The position numbers and the translations under genes were made by a program. A DNA stretch of 64,000 nt from Ilyomonas sp965219515 (lineage in GTDB: Bacteria > Bacteroidota > Bacteroidia > Chitinophagales > Chitinophagaceae), in contig OZ244776.1 in the NCBI GenBank assembly GCA_965219515.1, positions 2,542,001 to 2,606,000 on the forward strand. The letters run 5' to 3'. Positions 1 to 8,283 of this stretch are shown piece by piece (the stretch's first letter is position 1; the number at the start of each line of letters is the position of its first letter). The notes beneath the pieces were generated by a model. That model was given only the letters and a program-made list of their open reading frames with translations, did not search any database and was not told the origin of the DNA.

Positions 1-90
1 AAATATGTTGCAGCAAAAGTGTGCTTATGTGTTTTGTTTCTTCTAAAATATTTTTTAAATAAAATTATTTTCCATTTTTAAATCACTGTT

Positions 91-119
91 TTCAAACTCC
101 CCTTTAGGGGATGGGAGCT
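91..119 (+). repeat. Short palindromic repeat, copy 1
   Basis: Core CCCCTTTAGGGG followed by ATGGGAG, flanked by TTCAAACT. It overlaps the 3' end of the broken VOC gene and is in the opposite orientation to the copies that abut start codons. It matches the same consensus as copies at 1089, 2911, 7639 and 12145. Confidence 0.6.
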
Positions 120-495
120 TCTGTTTTCTCATTGAATGAAATCTTATTATTGAACGGATCATTTACCGTAAAAGCCAATGCGCCATAAAAGGTTTTCTCC
201 AAACCCGGTTTGTTGTATTTGTATTTTTTATTGATGAGTTCCCGGTGATATTCCTCCACGCCTTCGCACCAGACCAGATGAATACATGCGTACCGGGAGT
301 TCCATCGCCGTGATGTTCGCTCAAATGCAGTGTCAGTGCGTCTTTCGTTACTTCCATATATACCGGTGTGTTCTCTTCAAAATGGTGTTCCCACACAATG
401 GAAAAGCCAAGCCAGCCGATATAAAACTCAATGGCTTTGGCATAATCGAAAATGCGAAGAACAGGTATGGTTTGCAGCACTTTCATGTTTTGCAT
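104..495 (-). pseudogene. VOC (glyoxalase/bleomycin-resistance) family gene, frameshifted
   Basis: A small vicinal-oxygen-chelate fold protein whose reading frame is broken. The first ~79 codons read as a normal VOC N-terminus (conserved HGDGTPGTHVFIW). The frame then shifts, and the typical C-terminus (CEGVEEYH, then NKPGLEKTFYGA, then a variant of the family's DPFGNKI motif) continues in another frame to a stop at 104-106. The break coincides with a 5-bp tandem duplication (ACCAG twice on the plus strand, 268-277). Removing one copy restores one open frame of about 128 residues, the usual family length. It lies 2 bp after ilvN at the 3' end of the operon. Function of the ancestor is unknown beyond the fold. 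A sequencing error is possible, but a 5-bp duplication is not the usual kind. Confidence 0.75.
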
Positions 496-497
496 AT

Positions 498-1085
498 TTA
501 CATTGTAAATACATTATCCCGTTCGTTCAGATATTCATTTTCCGCTACGTCTTCTCCCGGCTGGCGTTCTTCAAACTCTTTTAACTTTTCATGAAAGCCG
601 TGGCTGCTTTTAATAATGGCAACACGGGCGCTGCGCACAAATTCTATCAAGCCGTATGGCTCCAACGCTTTCACCAAACCTTCCGTTTCTTCGCGGTGAC
701 CCGAAGTTTCAAACACCGTATAATCTTTACGAATGACCACAGCGCGCGCTCCCCATTTTCTTAATAATCTTTCCACCAGCACTTTTTCGGCAATCATATC
801 GGTAGGCACTTTATATAAAGCCAGTTCCTGCCAGATGATTTCTTCACTTGTATTGTAATATACTTTTAATACTTCCACCTGTTTTTCAATCTGCCGGCAA
901 AGCTTTTGCACCACGTCTTCCGTTTCGGTAATTACAATGCAAAAACGATGAACGCTATCTATTTCTGACGGCGATGTATTGAGGCTGTCAATATTAATTT
1001 TCCGGCGCGAAAAAATGATGGCGATGCGATTGAGCAAACCAATCTGATTTTCGGTATAAATGGTGATTGTATATTCTTGTTTCAT
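498..1085 (-). CDS. ilvN: Acetolactate synthase small (regulatory) subunit
   Basis: Regulatory subunit of acetohydroxyacid synthase; it binds the catalytic IlvB subunit and in the family confers valine feedback control. The 195-residue product opens with an ACT domain (about residues 4-75, TITIYTENQIGLLNRIAIIF), followed by the C-terminal ALS_ss_C-type domain containing KVLVERLLRKWGAR and FETSGHREET. This is slightly longer than the ~160-residue enterobacterial IlvH, with an acidic tail. It follows ilvB on the same strand after 133 bp that hold two copies of the palindromic repeat. One of these ends 3 bp before the chosen ATG, so the repeat occupies the ribosome-binding region. ilvN is conventional for this role; ilvH would be an equal choice. 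Confidence 0.95.
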   Translation of the reverse strand: MKQEYTITIYTENQIGLLNRIAIIFSRRKINIDSLNTSPSEIDSVHRFCIVITETEDVVQKLCRQIEKQVEVLKVYYNTSEEIIWQELALYKVPTDMIAEKVLVERLLRKWGARAVVIRKDYTVFETSGHREETEGLVKALEPYGLIEFVRSARVAIIKSSHGFHEKLKEFEERQPGEDVAENEYLNERDNVFTM

Positions 1086-1088
1086 AAT

Positions 1089-1117
1089 GCCCCCATCCCC
1101 TGAAGGGGAGTTTTAAA
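1089..1117 (-). repeat. Short palindromic repeat, copy 2 (abuts ilvN start)
   Basis: On the minus strand it reads ACTCCCCTTCAGGGG then ATGGGGGC, and the ilvN ATG begins 3 bp later. The CCCCTTCAGGGG core is a 5-bp-arm hairpin. The same unit lies in the same position before leuB and, slightly diverged, before the methyltransferase gene. Confidence 0.7.
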
Positions 1118-1191
1118 GCTCCCAATCCGCCGTGTCGGAGAATTTGAGAACCCTGTTTACAATTGTATCTTAAAATTTTGATAGCTTGCCT

Positions 1192-1215
1192 CTCTCCCCT
1201 TTCGGGGTTTGAGGG
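1192..1215 (+). repeat. Short palindromic repeat, copy 3 (diverged)
   Basis: CTCTCCCCTTTCGGGG followed by TTTGAGGG, just beyond the ilvB stop codon. It shares the CCCC-TT-GGGG core but is weaker in the flank, and is oriented like copy 1. It could act as a hairpin at the ilvB 3' end. Confidence 0.4.
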
Positions 1216-1218
1216 CTT

Positions 1219-2985
1219 TTACTTTAACCTGATCTCGCTAACACTGCAACCCTGCGGCACCATTGGAAATACGTTGTTTTCTTTGCCCACCATTACTTCC
1301 AATAAGTAAGCGCCGTTGTGATTGAGCATGGTTTGCAACGCTTGTTTCAAATCTTCCCGATGTTCCACTTTTTTCCCCTCAATACCATAGCCTTTTGCTA
1401 CCATGATGTAATCGGGACTGGTAATGTCAACAAACGAATATCTTTTATCGTTAAACAGTTGTTGCCACTGCCTTACCATACCTAAGAATTGATTGTTTAA
1501 AATCAAAATCTTTACATCTACTTTACTTTGCATGATGGTTCCCAGTTCCTGTATTGTCATCTGAATGCCGCCATCACCGGCAATGGCAACCACCGTCTTA
1601 TCCGGCACACCAAACTTAGCACCGATAGCTGCGGGCAATGCAAAACCCATGGTGCCCAACCCGCCGGACGTAACATTGCTTCTTGTCTGATTGAATTTTG
1701 CATAGCGGCAAGCTACCATCTGGTGCTGACCAACATCGGTAACAATTACGGCATCACCGTTTGTCAGTTCATTTAAAATTTTTATCACTTCACCCATCGT
1801 TAATATTTCTGTTGATGGATTCTGCTCTTCAAAAATGACGGCTTCCACTTCTTTTTCTTTCAGTTCTGTAAAGCGTTGCAACCACCGGGGATGCACTTTT
1901 TCATCTGCCAGCCCGGTAAGCAAAGGCAGCGTTTCTTTGCAATCACCCCAAACAGGAACATCGGCTTTTACATTTTTATCTATCTCTGCCGGGTCTATAT
2001 CCAGATGAATCACTTTGGCTTGTTTGGCATATTTGTCAAGCCGGCCGGTTACGCGGTCATCGAAGCGCATACCAATGGCAATTAATACATCGCAATCGTT
2101 GGTTAATACATTTGGTCCATAATTACCGTGCATGCCCAACATGCCCACATTTAACGGATGATTTGTTGGTATGGCACCCACGCCAAGTATCGTCCACGCG
2201 GCAGGAATGCCTGTTTTTTCAATGAAGTTGGCAAACTCTTTTTCGGCGTTGCCGAGAATCACGCCTTGTCCCCAAATCACAAATGGTTTTTTGGCTTCGT
2301 TGATGAGCTTGGCAGCTTCTTCAATGTATTCTTTGCGCACGATTGGATTGGGGCGATAGCTGCGCAAATGATTCATTTTGGTATAGCCAGGATAATCGAA
2401 TTTCTGAAGCTGCGCATTCTTGGTTATGTCAATCAATACAGGTCCGGGTCTGCCTGTTTTGGCAATATGAAACGCCTTTGCCATCACAGAAGGAATTTCG
2501 GTAGCATCTGTAACCTGATAGTTCCATTTGGTAACCGGCGTGGTGATATTGATAACATCGGTTTCCTGAAACGCATCGGTACCAAGGAGGTGTGCAAACA
2601 CCTGCCCGGTAATGCAAACCAGCGGCGTACTGTCTATTTGCGCATCGGCTAAACCGGTAATCAAATTCGTAGCGCCGGGACCACTTGTTGCAAACACGAC
2701 ACCTACTTTGCCGGATGTTCGCGCAAAGCCCTGCGCCGCATGAATGCCACCTTGCTCATGACGAACCAAGATATGTTTTAATTTATCGTTGTAATCGTAC
2801 AACGCATCATAGATAGGCATAATGGCGCCGCCGGGATAGCCGAAAATCGTTTCTGTGCCTTCGGCAATCAGGGCTTCCAATACGGCTTGTGAGCCGGTGA
2901 TGGTGGTAGTGCCCCCATCCCCTGAAGGGGAGCTTGAAACAGCCGCTTGCTTTGTATTTTCTTTCTGTATGGTAAGCGTTTCCAT
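1219..2985 (-). CDS. ilvB: Acetolactate synthase large (catalytic) subunit
   Basis: Thiamin-diphosphate enzyme that condenses two pyruvates to acetolactate, or pyruvate with 2-ketobutyrate, in valine, leucine and isoleucine synthesis. The 588-residue protein has the three-domain ThDP fold. The catalytic glutamate is Glu77 in the VRHEQGG motif. The ThDP/Mg motif runs from GDGG (470-473) to the NN pair (497-498). The N-terminus is odd: residues ~16-26 (VSSSPSGDGGT) are encoded by an in-frame copy of the palindromic repeat found elsewhere at starts in this cluster. The conserved family sequence only begins at TITGSQAVLEAL. The ATG at 2985 is the only good start upstream of that. ilvN follows on the same strand. 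Confidence 0.96.
   Translation of the reverse strand: METLTIQKENTKQAAVSSSPSGDGGTTTITGSQAVLEALIAEGTETIFGYPGGAIMPIYDALYDYNDKLKHILVRHEQGGIHAAQGFARTSGKVGVVFATSGPGATNLITGLADAQIDSTPLVCITGQVFAHLLGTDAFQETDVINITTPVTKWNYQVTDATEIPSVMAKAFHIAKTGRPGPVLIDITKNAQLQKFDYPGYTKMNHLRSYRPNPIVRKEYIEEAAKLINEAKKPFVIWGQGVILGNAEKEFANFIEKTGIPAAWTILGVGAIPTNHPLNVGMLGMHGNYGPNVLTNDCDVLIAIGMRFDDRVTGRLDKYAKQAKVIHLDIDPAEIDKNVKADVPVWGDCKETLPLLTGLADEKVHPRWLQRFTELKEKEVEAVIFEEQNPSTEILTMGEVIKILNELTNGDAVIVTDVGQHQMVACRYAKFNQTRSNVTSGGLGTMGFALPAAIGAKFGVPDKTVVAIAGDGGIQMTIQELGTIMQSKVDVKILILNNQFLGMVRQWQQLFNDKRYSFVDITSPDYIMVAKGYGIEGKKVEHREDLKQALQTMLNHNGAYLLEVMVGKENNVFPMVPQGCSVSEIRLK
2911..2939 (-). repeat. Palindromic repeat copy 4, inside the ilvB coding region
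   Basis: Identical to the ilvN-proximal copy through CCCCTTCAGGGG and ATGGGGGC, but translated in frame as part of the IlvB N-terminus. It ends just before the codons for the conserved TITGS start of the enzyme. Confidence 0.75.
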
Positions 2986-3028
2986 AACTCAAATTTTTTA
3001 TTGGTTGTTGATAAAAAAATATTGATCA

Positions 3029-3360
3029 TTACTTGAATGTTATTAATATAAAAAGGCAATCAGGAATTTCATTTCTTATTATATTCCAAACCACTTTATA
3101 ATTAATACCAAAATAATTGTGTATTAATCTATTTCGAAAATCCGTCATTTTTCTCCATTCTAATTGTTGATGTTTGGTCTTATAATCTTCTGAAATATGA
3201 TTTGCAGCTTCTCCTAAAATCTCAAAATTTCTGATTACTGCATCCACACACATTCTATTGTTTAAAAATTCATTATAACTCATTCCGAAGTGTATAACTT
3301 AATAGCTTCAAAAGATATAATCATGTCATCAATCAATAAATTATCATCTCTTTTAGGCAT
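3029..3360 (-). pseudogene. HepT-like (DUF86) toxin gene, frameshifted
   Basis: Remnant of a HepT-family HEPN ribonuclease toxin. An N-terminal piece starts at 3360 (MPKRDDNLLIDDM, ending in LYTSE then TGA). The rest continues in another frame from MSYNEFLNNRM to the stop at 3029. The second piece keeps the catalytic R-X4-H motif in RNRLIHNYFG. The total span is 332 bp, so adding one base restores a 110-residue protein, the normal HepT length; a lost G in the TCGG-AATG junction fits. The start overlaps the mntA stop by 8 bp (ATGCCTAA), the tight coupling usual for antitoxin-toxin pairs. The C-terminal piece could be translated alone, but it would lack the first helix. Confidence 0.75.
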
Positions 3361-3649
3361 AAATCAAATCATCTTTAATTGCCTGAAAATATTTTGGCTT
3401 GATACCATCTTTGCTTACTACCTGCACTTCTTTATTAAACAGCTCATCCAATTCATACATCATTTCTAAAAAGGAAGAACCTAAATTTTTGTTGAACGAT
3501 ACCATGATGTCGATATCGCTTTCAGTTGTTTGTTCATCGCGACTATAACTGCCAAATAACGCAAGCTCGGTAACACCATACTTCTCTCCAAGTACCGGCT
3601 TTATCTCCCGTAATTTTTGTATGATTTTTTCTTTGTTCACTGATGTCAT
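3353..3649 (-). CDS. MntA-like minimal nucleotidyltransferase antitoxin
   Basis: Antitoxin partner of the HepT unit. In characterised MntA-HepT systems this protein adenylylates the HepT toxin to silence it. The 98-residue product has the minimal nucleotidyltransferase motif: LFGSYSRDE followed by SDIDIMVSF, with the metal-binding D-x-D. The start at 3649 gives MTSVNKEKIIQKL; the frame is open further upstream (to 3724), but that extension does not look conserved. It lies between the TonB-like gene and ilvB, on the strand of the ilv-leu array. Its toxin partner is frameshifted, so an intact antitoxin now stands next to a probably dead toxin. Confidence 0.8.
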   Translation of the reverse strand: MTSVNKEKIIQKLREIKPVLGEKYGVTELALFGSYSRDEQTTESDIDIMVSFNKNLGSSFLEMMYELDELFNKEVQVVSKDGIKPKYFQAIKDDLIYA

Positions 3650-3767
3650 ATGTGATTTAAAAAACTTCCTGATACAATTCCGCCAAACTGAAACCGTGCA
3701 TCTTTTTTTGATCAAGAATTTCAACTATTTTTTGTTATATGATTTGTGGGGGCATCATTGTAAAAAT

Positions 3768-4514
3768 TCATTTTTTAGCCTCTATTACCTGAAACGTAAT
3801 GCTCTGTTTTTGTCTGTAAACAACAGGCGTATCATTCTGAATCGCCGGTAAACAGTCGGGTCCTTTTTGAATAGCCCTTACAGCCTCTTCTGCGGTGCCA
3901 TAGCCCGGATTGTTTATAGCTTTTACTTCGCTTATTTTTCCTTTCTTATCAACCAGAAATGAAACCATAACGGTATAATTTCCTGCCGGTGCTTTTTTGC
4001 GTGTCGGAATATCTGCCTTTAAATGAGTTTGTAAATAACTGATCCAGCCTTGCAAGCCGCCGGGAAACATAGCCTGACGCTGATAAGTGAATACACCGGG
4101 CAGTTTGTTTCCTTTATCGTCATACCGGAATGCTTTCAGACAGTCTTCTGTTTGATCGTAAAACGCATGCTGATCTTTATAGCCGTTTTCAGAGTAATGA
4201 TCAGCCGAAACTACTTTTCCTTTGTTGTTATAATACATTGAATCTTCAACGTTTCCGCTTTCATAATAATGAACGGTAATGCCTGTTCCGTTTATAAAGT
4301 TAGAATCTGTATAAGCAGCTTTTGTTTTAAGTTTACCGGATGGCATCCAATACACTTTATAATCATACAAATCTCCATTTTTTGTTACGCTTTTTGCGTA
4401 GAAAGCATTTTCTTTTGTGGTCTCATCCCATGTACTATCATAATACCTGGTAATGGTTTGGCTATGGCTGTTCATAAAGCCAAAACAGATAAAAATCAAT
4501 AAATAAAATCTCAC
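3768..4514 (-). CDS. Secreted TonB C-terminal-domain protein with MORN-like repeats
   Basis: A 248-residue exported protein of unknown task. It begins with a signal peptide (MRFYLLIFICFGFMNSHS). Short Y/G-rich repeats resembling MORN/toxin_WG-type units follow (residues ~50-130, KVYWMPSGKLK, VHYYESGNVEDS). A TonB-C-like domain occupies ~150-245, with FPGG, VMVSFLVDKKGKISEVK and a final ITFQV. Free TonB-C modules of this kind are abundant in Bacteroidota and are not necessarily energy transducers. It sits 21 bp downstream of ilvD, with no obvious link to amino-acid synthesis. Confidence 0.8.
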   Translation of the reverse strand: MRFYLLIFICFGFMNSHSQTITRYYDSTWDETTKENAFYAKSVTKNGDLYDYKVYWMPSGKLKTKAAYTDSNFINGTGITVHYYESGNVEDSMYYNNKGKVVSADHYSENGYKDQHAFYDQTEDCLKAFRYDDKGNKLPGVFTYQRQAMFPGGLQGWISYLQTHLKADIPTRKKAPAGNYTVMVSFLVDKKGKISEVKAINNPGYGTAEEAVRAIQKGPDCLPAIQNDTPVVYRQKQSITFQVIEAKK

Positions 4515-4535
4515 TTTTTATTTTTGTTTAATTTT

Positions 4536-6299
4536 TCAATCTTCATCCGTTACACAACCTTCTGCCGCCGTCTTTACATACTTCGCATATTTATACAAAA
4601 TGCCTTTGGTAGCTTTCAACGGCGGTTGCTTCCAGGCAGCTTTACGCTGCGCAATAATGTCTTCGCTTACTTTTAATATCAGTGTATTTTTTACGGCATC
4701 AATTTCAATTGTGTCGTCATCTTCCACCAATGCAATCAATCCGCCTTCAAAGGCTTCGGGCGTGATATGCCCCACCACAAAACCATGCGTGCCGCCACTG
4801 AACCTGCCATCAGTAATCAATGCAACACTCTTTCCCAAACCTGCGCCGATAATGGCTCCCGTGGGCTTCAGCATTTCGGGCATGCCGGGCGCACCTTTGG
4901 GACCGATGTTGCGAATAACCACCACATCGCCGGCATGAACCTTTCCGCTTTGCAAGCCTTGTAATAAATGATGCTCGCCATCAAACACGCGGGCTGTACC
5001 CGAAAAACGCTCGCCTTCTTTACCGGTAATTTTTGCAACGCTGCCGCCGGTGGCAAGATTGCCGTATAAGATTTGCAGATGCCCGGTTGCTTTCAACGGG
5101 TTTTCAAGCGAATGAATGATGTCTTGTTTTTCAAAATCCAGATCCGGAGCACCAGTCAGATTTTCTGCAACTGTTTTTCCTGTTACGGTTACACAATCGC
5201 CGTGCAGCAAGCCCTTGCTTAGCAAGTATTTCATCACGGCAGGCACACCGCCGTACTGATGTAAATCTTCCATTAAATATTTGCCGCTCGGCTTAAAGTC
5301 TGCCAGCATTGGAACCTTATCGCTGACAGCCTGAAAATCATCCTGCGTTAAGGGTACATCAACACTTTTCGCCATGGCAATTAAATGTAAAACAGCATTC
5401 GTGCTGCCACCCAAAACCATGACTGTCGTAATTGCATTTTCAAACGCTTTCCGTGTCATAATATCTTTAGGTTTGATGTCCTTTTCCAATAATATTTTAA
5501 TGGCTTTGCCTACGGCCACACACTCTTTCTCTTTGTCTTTGCTCAACGCCGGATTGGAAGACGAATAAGGCAAGCTCATGCCCAGTGCTTCAATGGCGCT
5601 TGCCATTGTATTGGCTGTGTACATGCCGCCACACGCGCCGGCACCGGGACAGGCATTGCGGATGATAGCTTTAAAATCGGCTTCAGCAATATTGCCCATC
5701 AGTTTTTGTCCCAATGCTTCAAAGGTAGAGACGATATTCAGGTCTTCCCCTTTATAATGCCCGGGCGCAATGGTGCCGCCATACAACATAATGGAAGGAC
5801 GATTCAATCTTCCCATTGCCATGATGCAGCCCGGCATGTTTTTATCGCAGCCGGGTATGGCTATCAATGCATCGTAATATTGCGCACCGGCATTGGTTTC
5901 TATGCTGTCGGCAATTACATCGCGGCTTACCAGGCTGTAACGCATGCCATCGGTTCCCATACTAATGCCGTCGCTTACGCCAATGGTATAAAAACGCAAG
6001 CCCAGCAAGCCTTCCACGTTGTTTACGCTGTCGCGGACCTGCGTGGCTAACTCGTTCAGGTGCATGTTGCAGGGATTGCCGTCCCAGCCCATGCTGGCAA
6101 TGCCAACCTGCGCTTTTTTAAAATCGTCATCGGAAAAACCAATGGCATAATACATGGCTTGCGCGGCAGGTTGCGTTTCGTCCTGCGTTAGGATCTGCGA
6201 ATGCTTGTTTAGCGCGCTTCCTGCACGCTGAATGGCTGCACTTTCGTCAACGGAAGGCGCGTTGTCTATTTCTTTTTTTATAGTTTGTTGCTGATTCAT
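4536..6299 (-). CDS. ilvD: Dihydroxy-acid dehydratase
   Basis: Iron-sulfur dehydratase that converts 2,3-dihydroxy-isovalerate and -methylvalerate to the 2-keto acids in valine and isoleucine synthesis. The 587-residue protein shows the three expected cluster cysteines: Cys77 (GNPCNMH), Cys151 (GCDKNMPGC) and Cys223 (GAGACGGMYTAN). It also has the C-terminal GRFSGGTHGFVVGHI motif. The N-terminus is about 30 residues longer than the compact forms of the family before the conserved SQILTQDETQPAAQAM. It lies between leuB and the TonB-like gene in the minus-strand array. Confidence 0.96.
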   Translation of the reverse strand: MNQQQTIKKEIDNAPSVDESAAIQRAGSALNKHSQILTQDETQPAAQAMYYAIGFSDDDFKKAQVGIASMGWDGNPCNMHLNELATQVRDSVNNVEGLLGLRFYTIGVSDGISMGTDGMRYSLVSRDVIADSIETNAGAQYYDALIAIPGCDKNMPGCIMAMGRLNRPSIMLYGGTIAPGHYKGEDLNIVSTFEALGQKLMGNIAEADFKAIIRNACPGAGACGGMYTANTMASAIEALGMSLPYSSSNPALSKDKEKECVAVGKAIKILLEKDIKPKDIMTRKAFENAITTVMVLGGSTNAVLHLIAMAKSVDVPLTQDDFQAVSDKVPMLADFKPSGKYLMEDLHQYGGVPAVMKYLLSKGLLHGDCVTVTGKTVAENLTGAPDLDFEKQDIIHSLENPLKATGHLQILYGNLATGGSVAKITGKEGERFSGTARVFDGEHHLLQGLQSGKVHAGDVVVIRNIGPKGAPGMPEMLKPTGAIIGAGLGKSVALITDGRFSGGTHGFVVGHITPEAFEGGLIALVEDDDTIEIDAVKNTLILKVSEDIIAQRKAAWKQPPLKATKGILYKYAKYVKTAAEGCVTDED

Positions 6300-6519
6300 G
6301 ATTTCTTTTTTGCCGCAGAAGCACTGAATTATTGAGTGATTGTGTGATTGTGCTGCTATGATTTATAATGTCATTCGCTTAACTGCCCAATTCATATTTT
6401 ACCGTTGAACGGAGCGTCGCAAGGAACGATACATCGGAGTTGGCGGCGATGACTTCATAAAACTGTATTTTATATTTTTCATTCTTCTCATTTATTTCAA
6501 TTATCTCATTCATTTCGGT
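6300..6519. other. Intergenic spacer between leuB and ilvD, no gene seen
   Basis: 220 bp without a convincing frame. A segment at about 6402-6445 (CCGTTGAACGGAGCGTCG onward) resembles, in part, a stretch near 62,325 (CCGTTGAAGAGTGCG). It may be a trace of a dispersed intergenic repeat, but the match is short. Confidence 0.3.
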
Positions 6520-7635
6520 TCAGATAATGGTGCTTTTACTTAGCGAAATGTTTTGTTTGTTGACATCCGACGGCAATTTATTTTCTATAAAATCTTTGAT
6601 CAGATCGCCGATAGTTGATGTAGAATAATTGTTGACCGCATCAATATCTTTTGTTACAAAACCGCTTTGCAGCGTCCAGGCAACGGCATCGCGAACCAGC
6701 TGCGCTTCTTTGTACATCGTAAAATAATCGAGCATCATGGCGGCTGAAAGTATAGACCCGATTGGGTTTGCGATGTCTTTACCAGCCGCCTGCGGATAGC
6801 TGCCGTGTATGGGCTCGAACAACGCGGTGCCGCTGCCAACGGAAGCGGACGGTGCCAAGCCTAATGAACCGCTTAACACACTTGCTTCATCGCTGATGAT
6901 ATCGCCAAACATGTTTTCGGTGAGGATGACATCAAATTGTTTCGGGTTTAAAATGATTTGCATGGCGGCATTATCAACAAACATATAATCTACCGCAACA
7001 TCGTTGTATTGCGAAGACATTTGCTGCACCACTTTGCGCCAGAGGCGGGATGTTTCAAGCACATTGGCCTTATCTACCAGCGTGAGTTTTTTTCTACGCT
7101 GCTGCGCGCTTTGAAAAGCAAGATGCGCAATGCGTTCTATCTCTTCTGTTGAATAAACACAATCGTCGGAAGCCTGTGTGCCTTCTTTGTTCAAAAATTT
7201 TTTTCCAAAATAAATGCCGCCGGTCAACTCGCGATAAATGATGAAATCTACCCCTTCGAGATTTTTTGTTTTCAGAGGAGACAAATGATGCAGCGAAAGA
7301 TAGATGGTTATGGGGCGAATGTTGGCAAATAACTGTAACGATTTGCGCAGTTTTAATAGTCCCTGTTCGGGGCGTACTTTTGCCGTGGGATCGTTATCAT
7401 ATTTCGGATGACCGATGGCACCAAATAAAACGGCGTCTGTTCGCAAACATGACTCAATGGTTTCATCGGGCAACGGAGTGCCGGTTTTGTCTATGGCATC
7501 TGCGCCCATCAGATGATACGCATACCGAAACAGGTGCCCATGCTGCGCCGCAATGGCATCTAATATTTTAACAGACTGATGCGTTACTTCCGGCCCGATG
7601 CCATCGCCAAGTATTACGGTTATATTTTTTTTCAT
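6520..7635 (-). CDS. leuB: 3-isopropylmalate dehydrogenase
   Basis: NAD-dependent oxidative decarboxylation of 3-isopropylmalate to 2-ketoisocaproate precursor in leucine synthesis. The 371-residue protein starts with ITVILGDGIGPEV and carries the substrate loop RELTGGIYFGKK. It has the catalytic region VDKANVLETSRLWR, the metal-binding LTENMFGDIISDEASVL and the NAD-site EPIHGS and AGKDIANPIG. A tail of about 20 residues after the usual end (NKQNISLSKSTII) is extra. The palindromic repeat ends 3 bp before the ATG, so translation initiation occurs right at the repeat boundary. Confidence 0.96.
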   Translation of the reverse strand: MKKNITVILGDGIGPEVTHQSVKILDAIAAQHGHLFRYAYHLMGADAIDKTGTPLPDETIESCLRTDAVLFGAIGHPKYDNDPTAKVRPEQGLLKLRKSLQLFANIRPITIYLSLHHLSPLKTKNLEGVDFIIYRELTGGIYFGKKFLNKEGTQASDDCVYSTEEIERIAHLAFQSAQQRRKKLTLVDKANVLETSRLWRKVVQQMSSQYNDVAVDYMFVDNAAMQIILNPKQFDVILTENMFGDIISDEASVLSGSLGLAPSASVGSGTALFEPIHGSYPQAAGKDIANPIGSILSAAMMLDYFTMYKEAQLVRDAVAWTLQSGFVTKDIDAVNNYSTSTIGDLIKDFIENKLPSDVNKQNISLSKSTII

Positions 7636-7638
7636 GAT

Positions 7639-7667
7639 GCCCCCATCCCCTGAAGGGAAGTTTGAAA
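7639..7667 (-). repeat. Short palindromic repeat, copy 5 (abuts leuB start)
   Basis: On the minus strand CTTCCCTTCAGGGG then ATGGGGGC, followed after three bases by the leuB ATG. It has one arm mismatch relative to copy 2, and the same placement as at ilvN. Confidence 0.7.
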
Positions 7668-7677
7668 TGATTTTTTT

Positions 7678-8058
7678 TTACCAGATACGATTGATACCGT
7701 AAGTATCAAATGCCTCATCTGAACTAACGATGTCAATATTTTCAACCATAGATTGCGCTATTATCAAACGGTCAAACGGGTCTTTGTGATGCAAAGGCAA
7801 GTATTCAGTTTGATAAATGTGCGATAGTTCGATGTTTAAAATTTAAAAATCGTAATTGTTTTGAAAGTTTTGAATCGTTTTTTCCAACGAAATATTCAAT
7901 TTCAACTTACCTATATTAATTTTAATAGCCATTTCCCAAACACTTGCCGGACTCATAAGAAGATCACTTTCTTCAATATAGAGCCGGATTTTATGAGGCA
8001 CTTTATTTGGCTCTTCAGCAAGCCAAATTAATATTTGTGTGTCAAGGAGAACATTCAT
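7678..8058 (-). pseudogene. VapC-type PIN-domain toxin gene with an internal stop
   Basis: A PIN-domain ribonuclease toxin interrupted in frame. From the ATG at 8058 the protein begins MNVLLDTQILIWLAEE (metal ligand Asp6) and runs 71 codons to a TAA at 7843-7845. The same frame then continues as ILNIELSHIYQTEYLPLHHK, DPFDRLIIAQSM and a terminal TYGINRIW to a stop at 7678. That second part is the standard PIN C-terminal half, with its DPFDR motif. Read through, the product would be about 126 residues, normal for VapC. An AAA or GAA codon turned into TAA explains it. It follows the frameshifted antitoxin gene with a 17-bp overlap. Confidence 0.8.
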
Positions 8059-8283
8059 TACATATAGTTTCATTAAAATCATCAGGCGTTTCATTAAAAT
8101 CATCAGCCATCCAAATTTGCCCTTTCATGTTTCCAAAGTTCCTTCGTCTTTTTTCAGCAATTTCTTGTCTGTTTTTGCTTCCGGCTGCAGATATTTCTGC
8201 ACTAAAAATTCCGCAAAATTTTCTAGTTCCTGTTGTTTTTCAGGCGGCAATAATTTTATTTTTTCAAAAATTGCTGTGTTCAT
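8042..8283 (-). pseudogene. VapB-type (DUF2281-like) antitoxin gene, frameshifted
   Basis: Partner of the PIN gene. The frame from 8283 reads MNTAIFEKIKLLPPEKQQEL to about KLLKK. The typical DUF2281 tail (KGQIWMADDFNE...) continues only in the -1 frame. The break falls at a run of six A (plus-strand T6, 8149-8154); seven A would give one 80-residue frame. The tail is encoded by a 21-bp tandem repeat (DDFNETP then DDFNETI; period between 8067 and 8088). The start overlaps the end of the ABC ATPase gene by 20 bp, and its end overlaps vapC. Confidence 0.7.

Noticed and set aside
8143..8157. Programmed -1 frameshift site in the VapB-like gene (A6G run)
   Set aside because: The heptamer is out of phase with the zero frame (CTG AAA AAA GAC), so tandem slippage would need a mismatch, and the partner toxin is also broken. 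Simple decay or a base-calling error is more likely.
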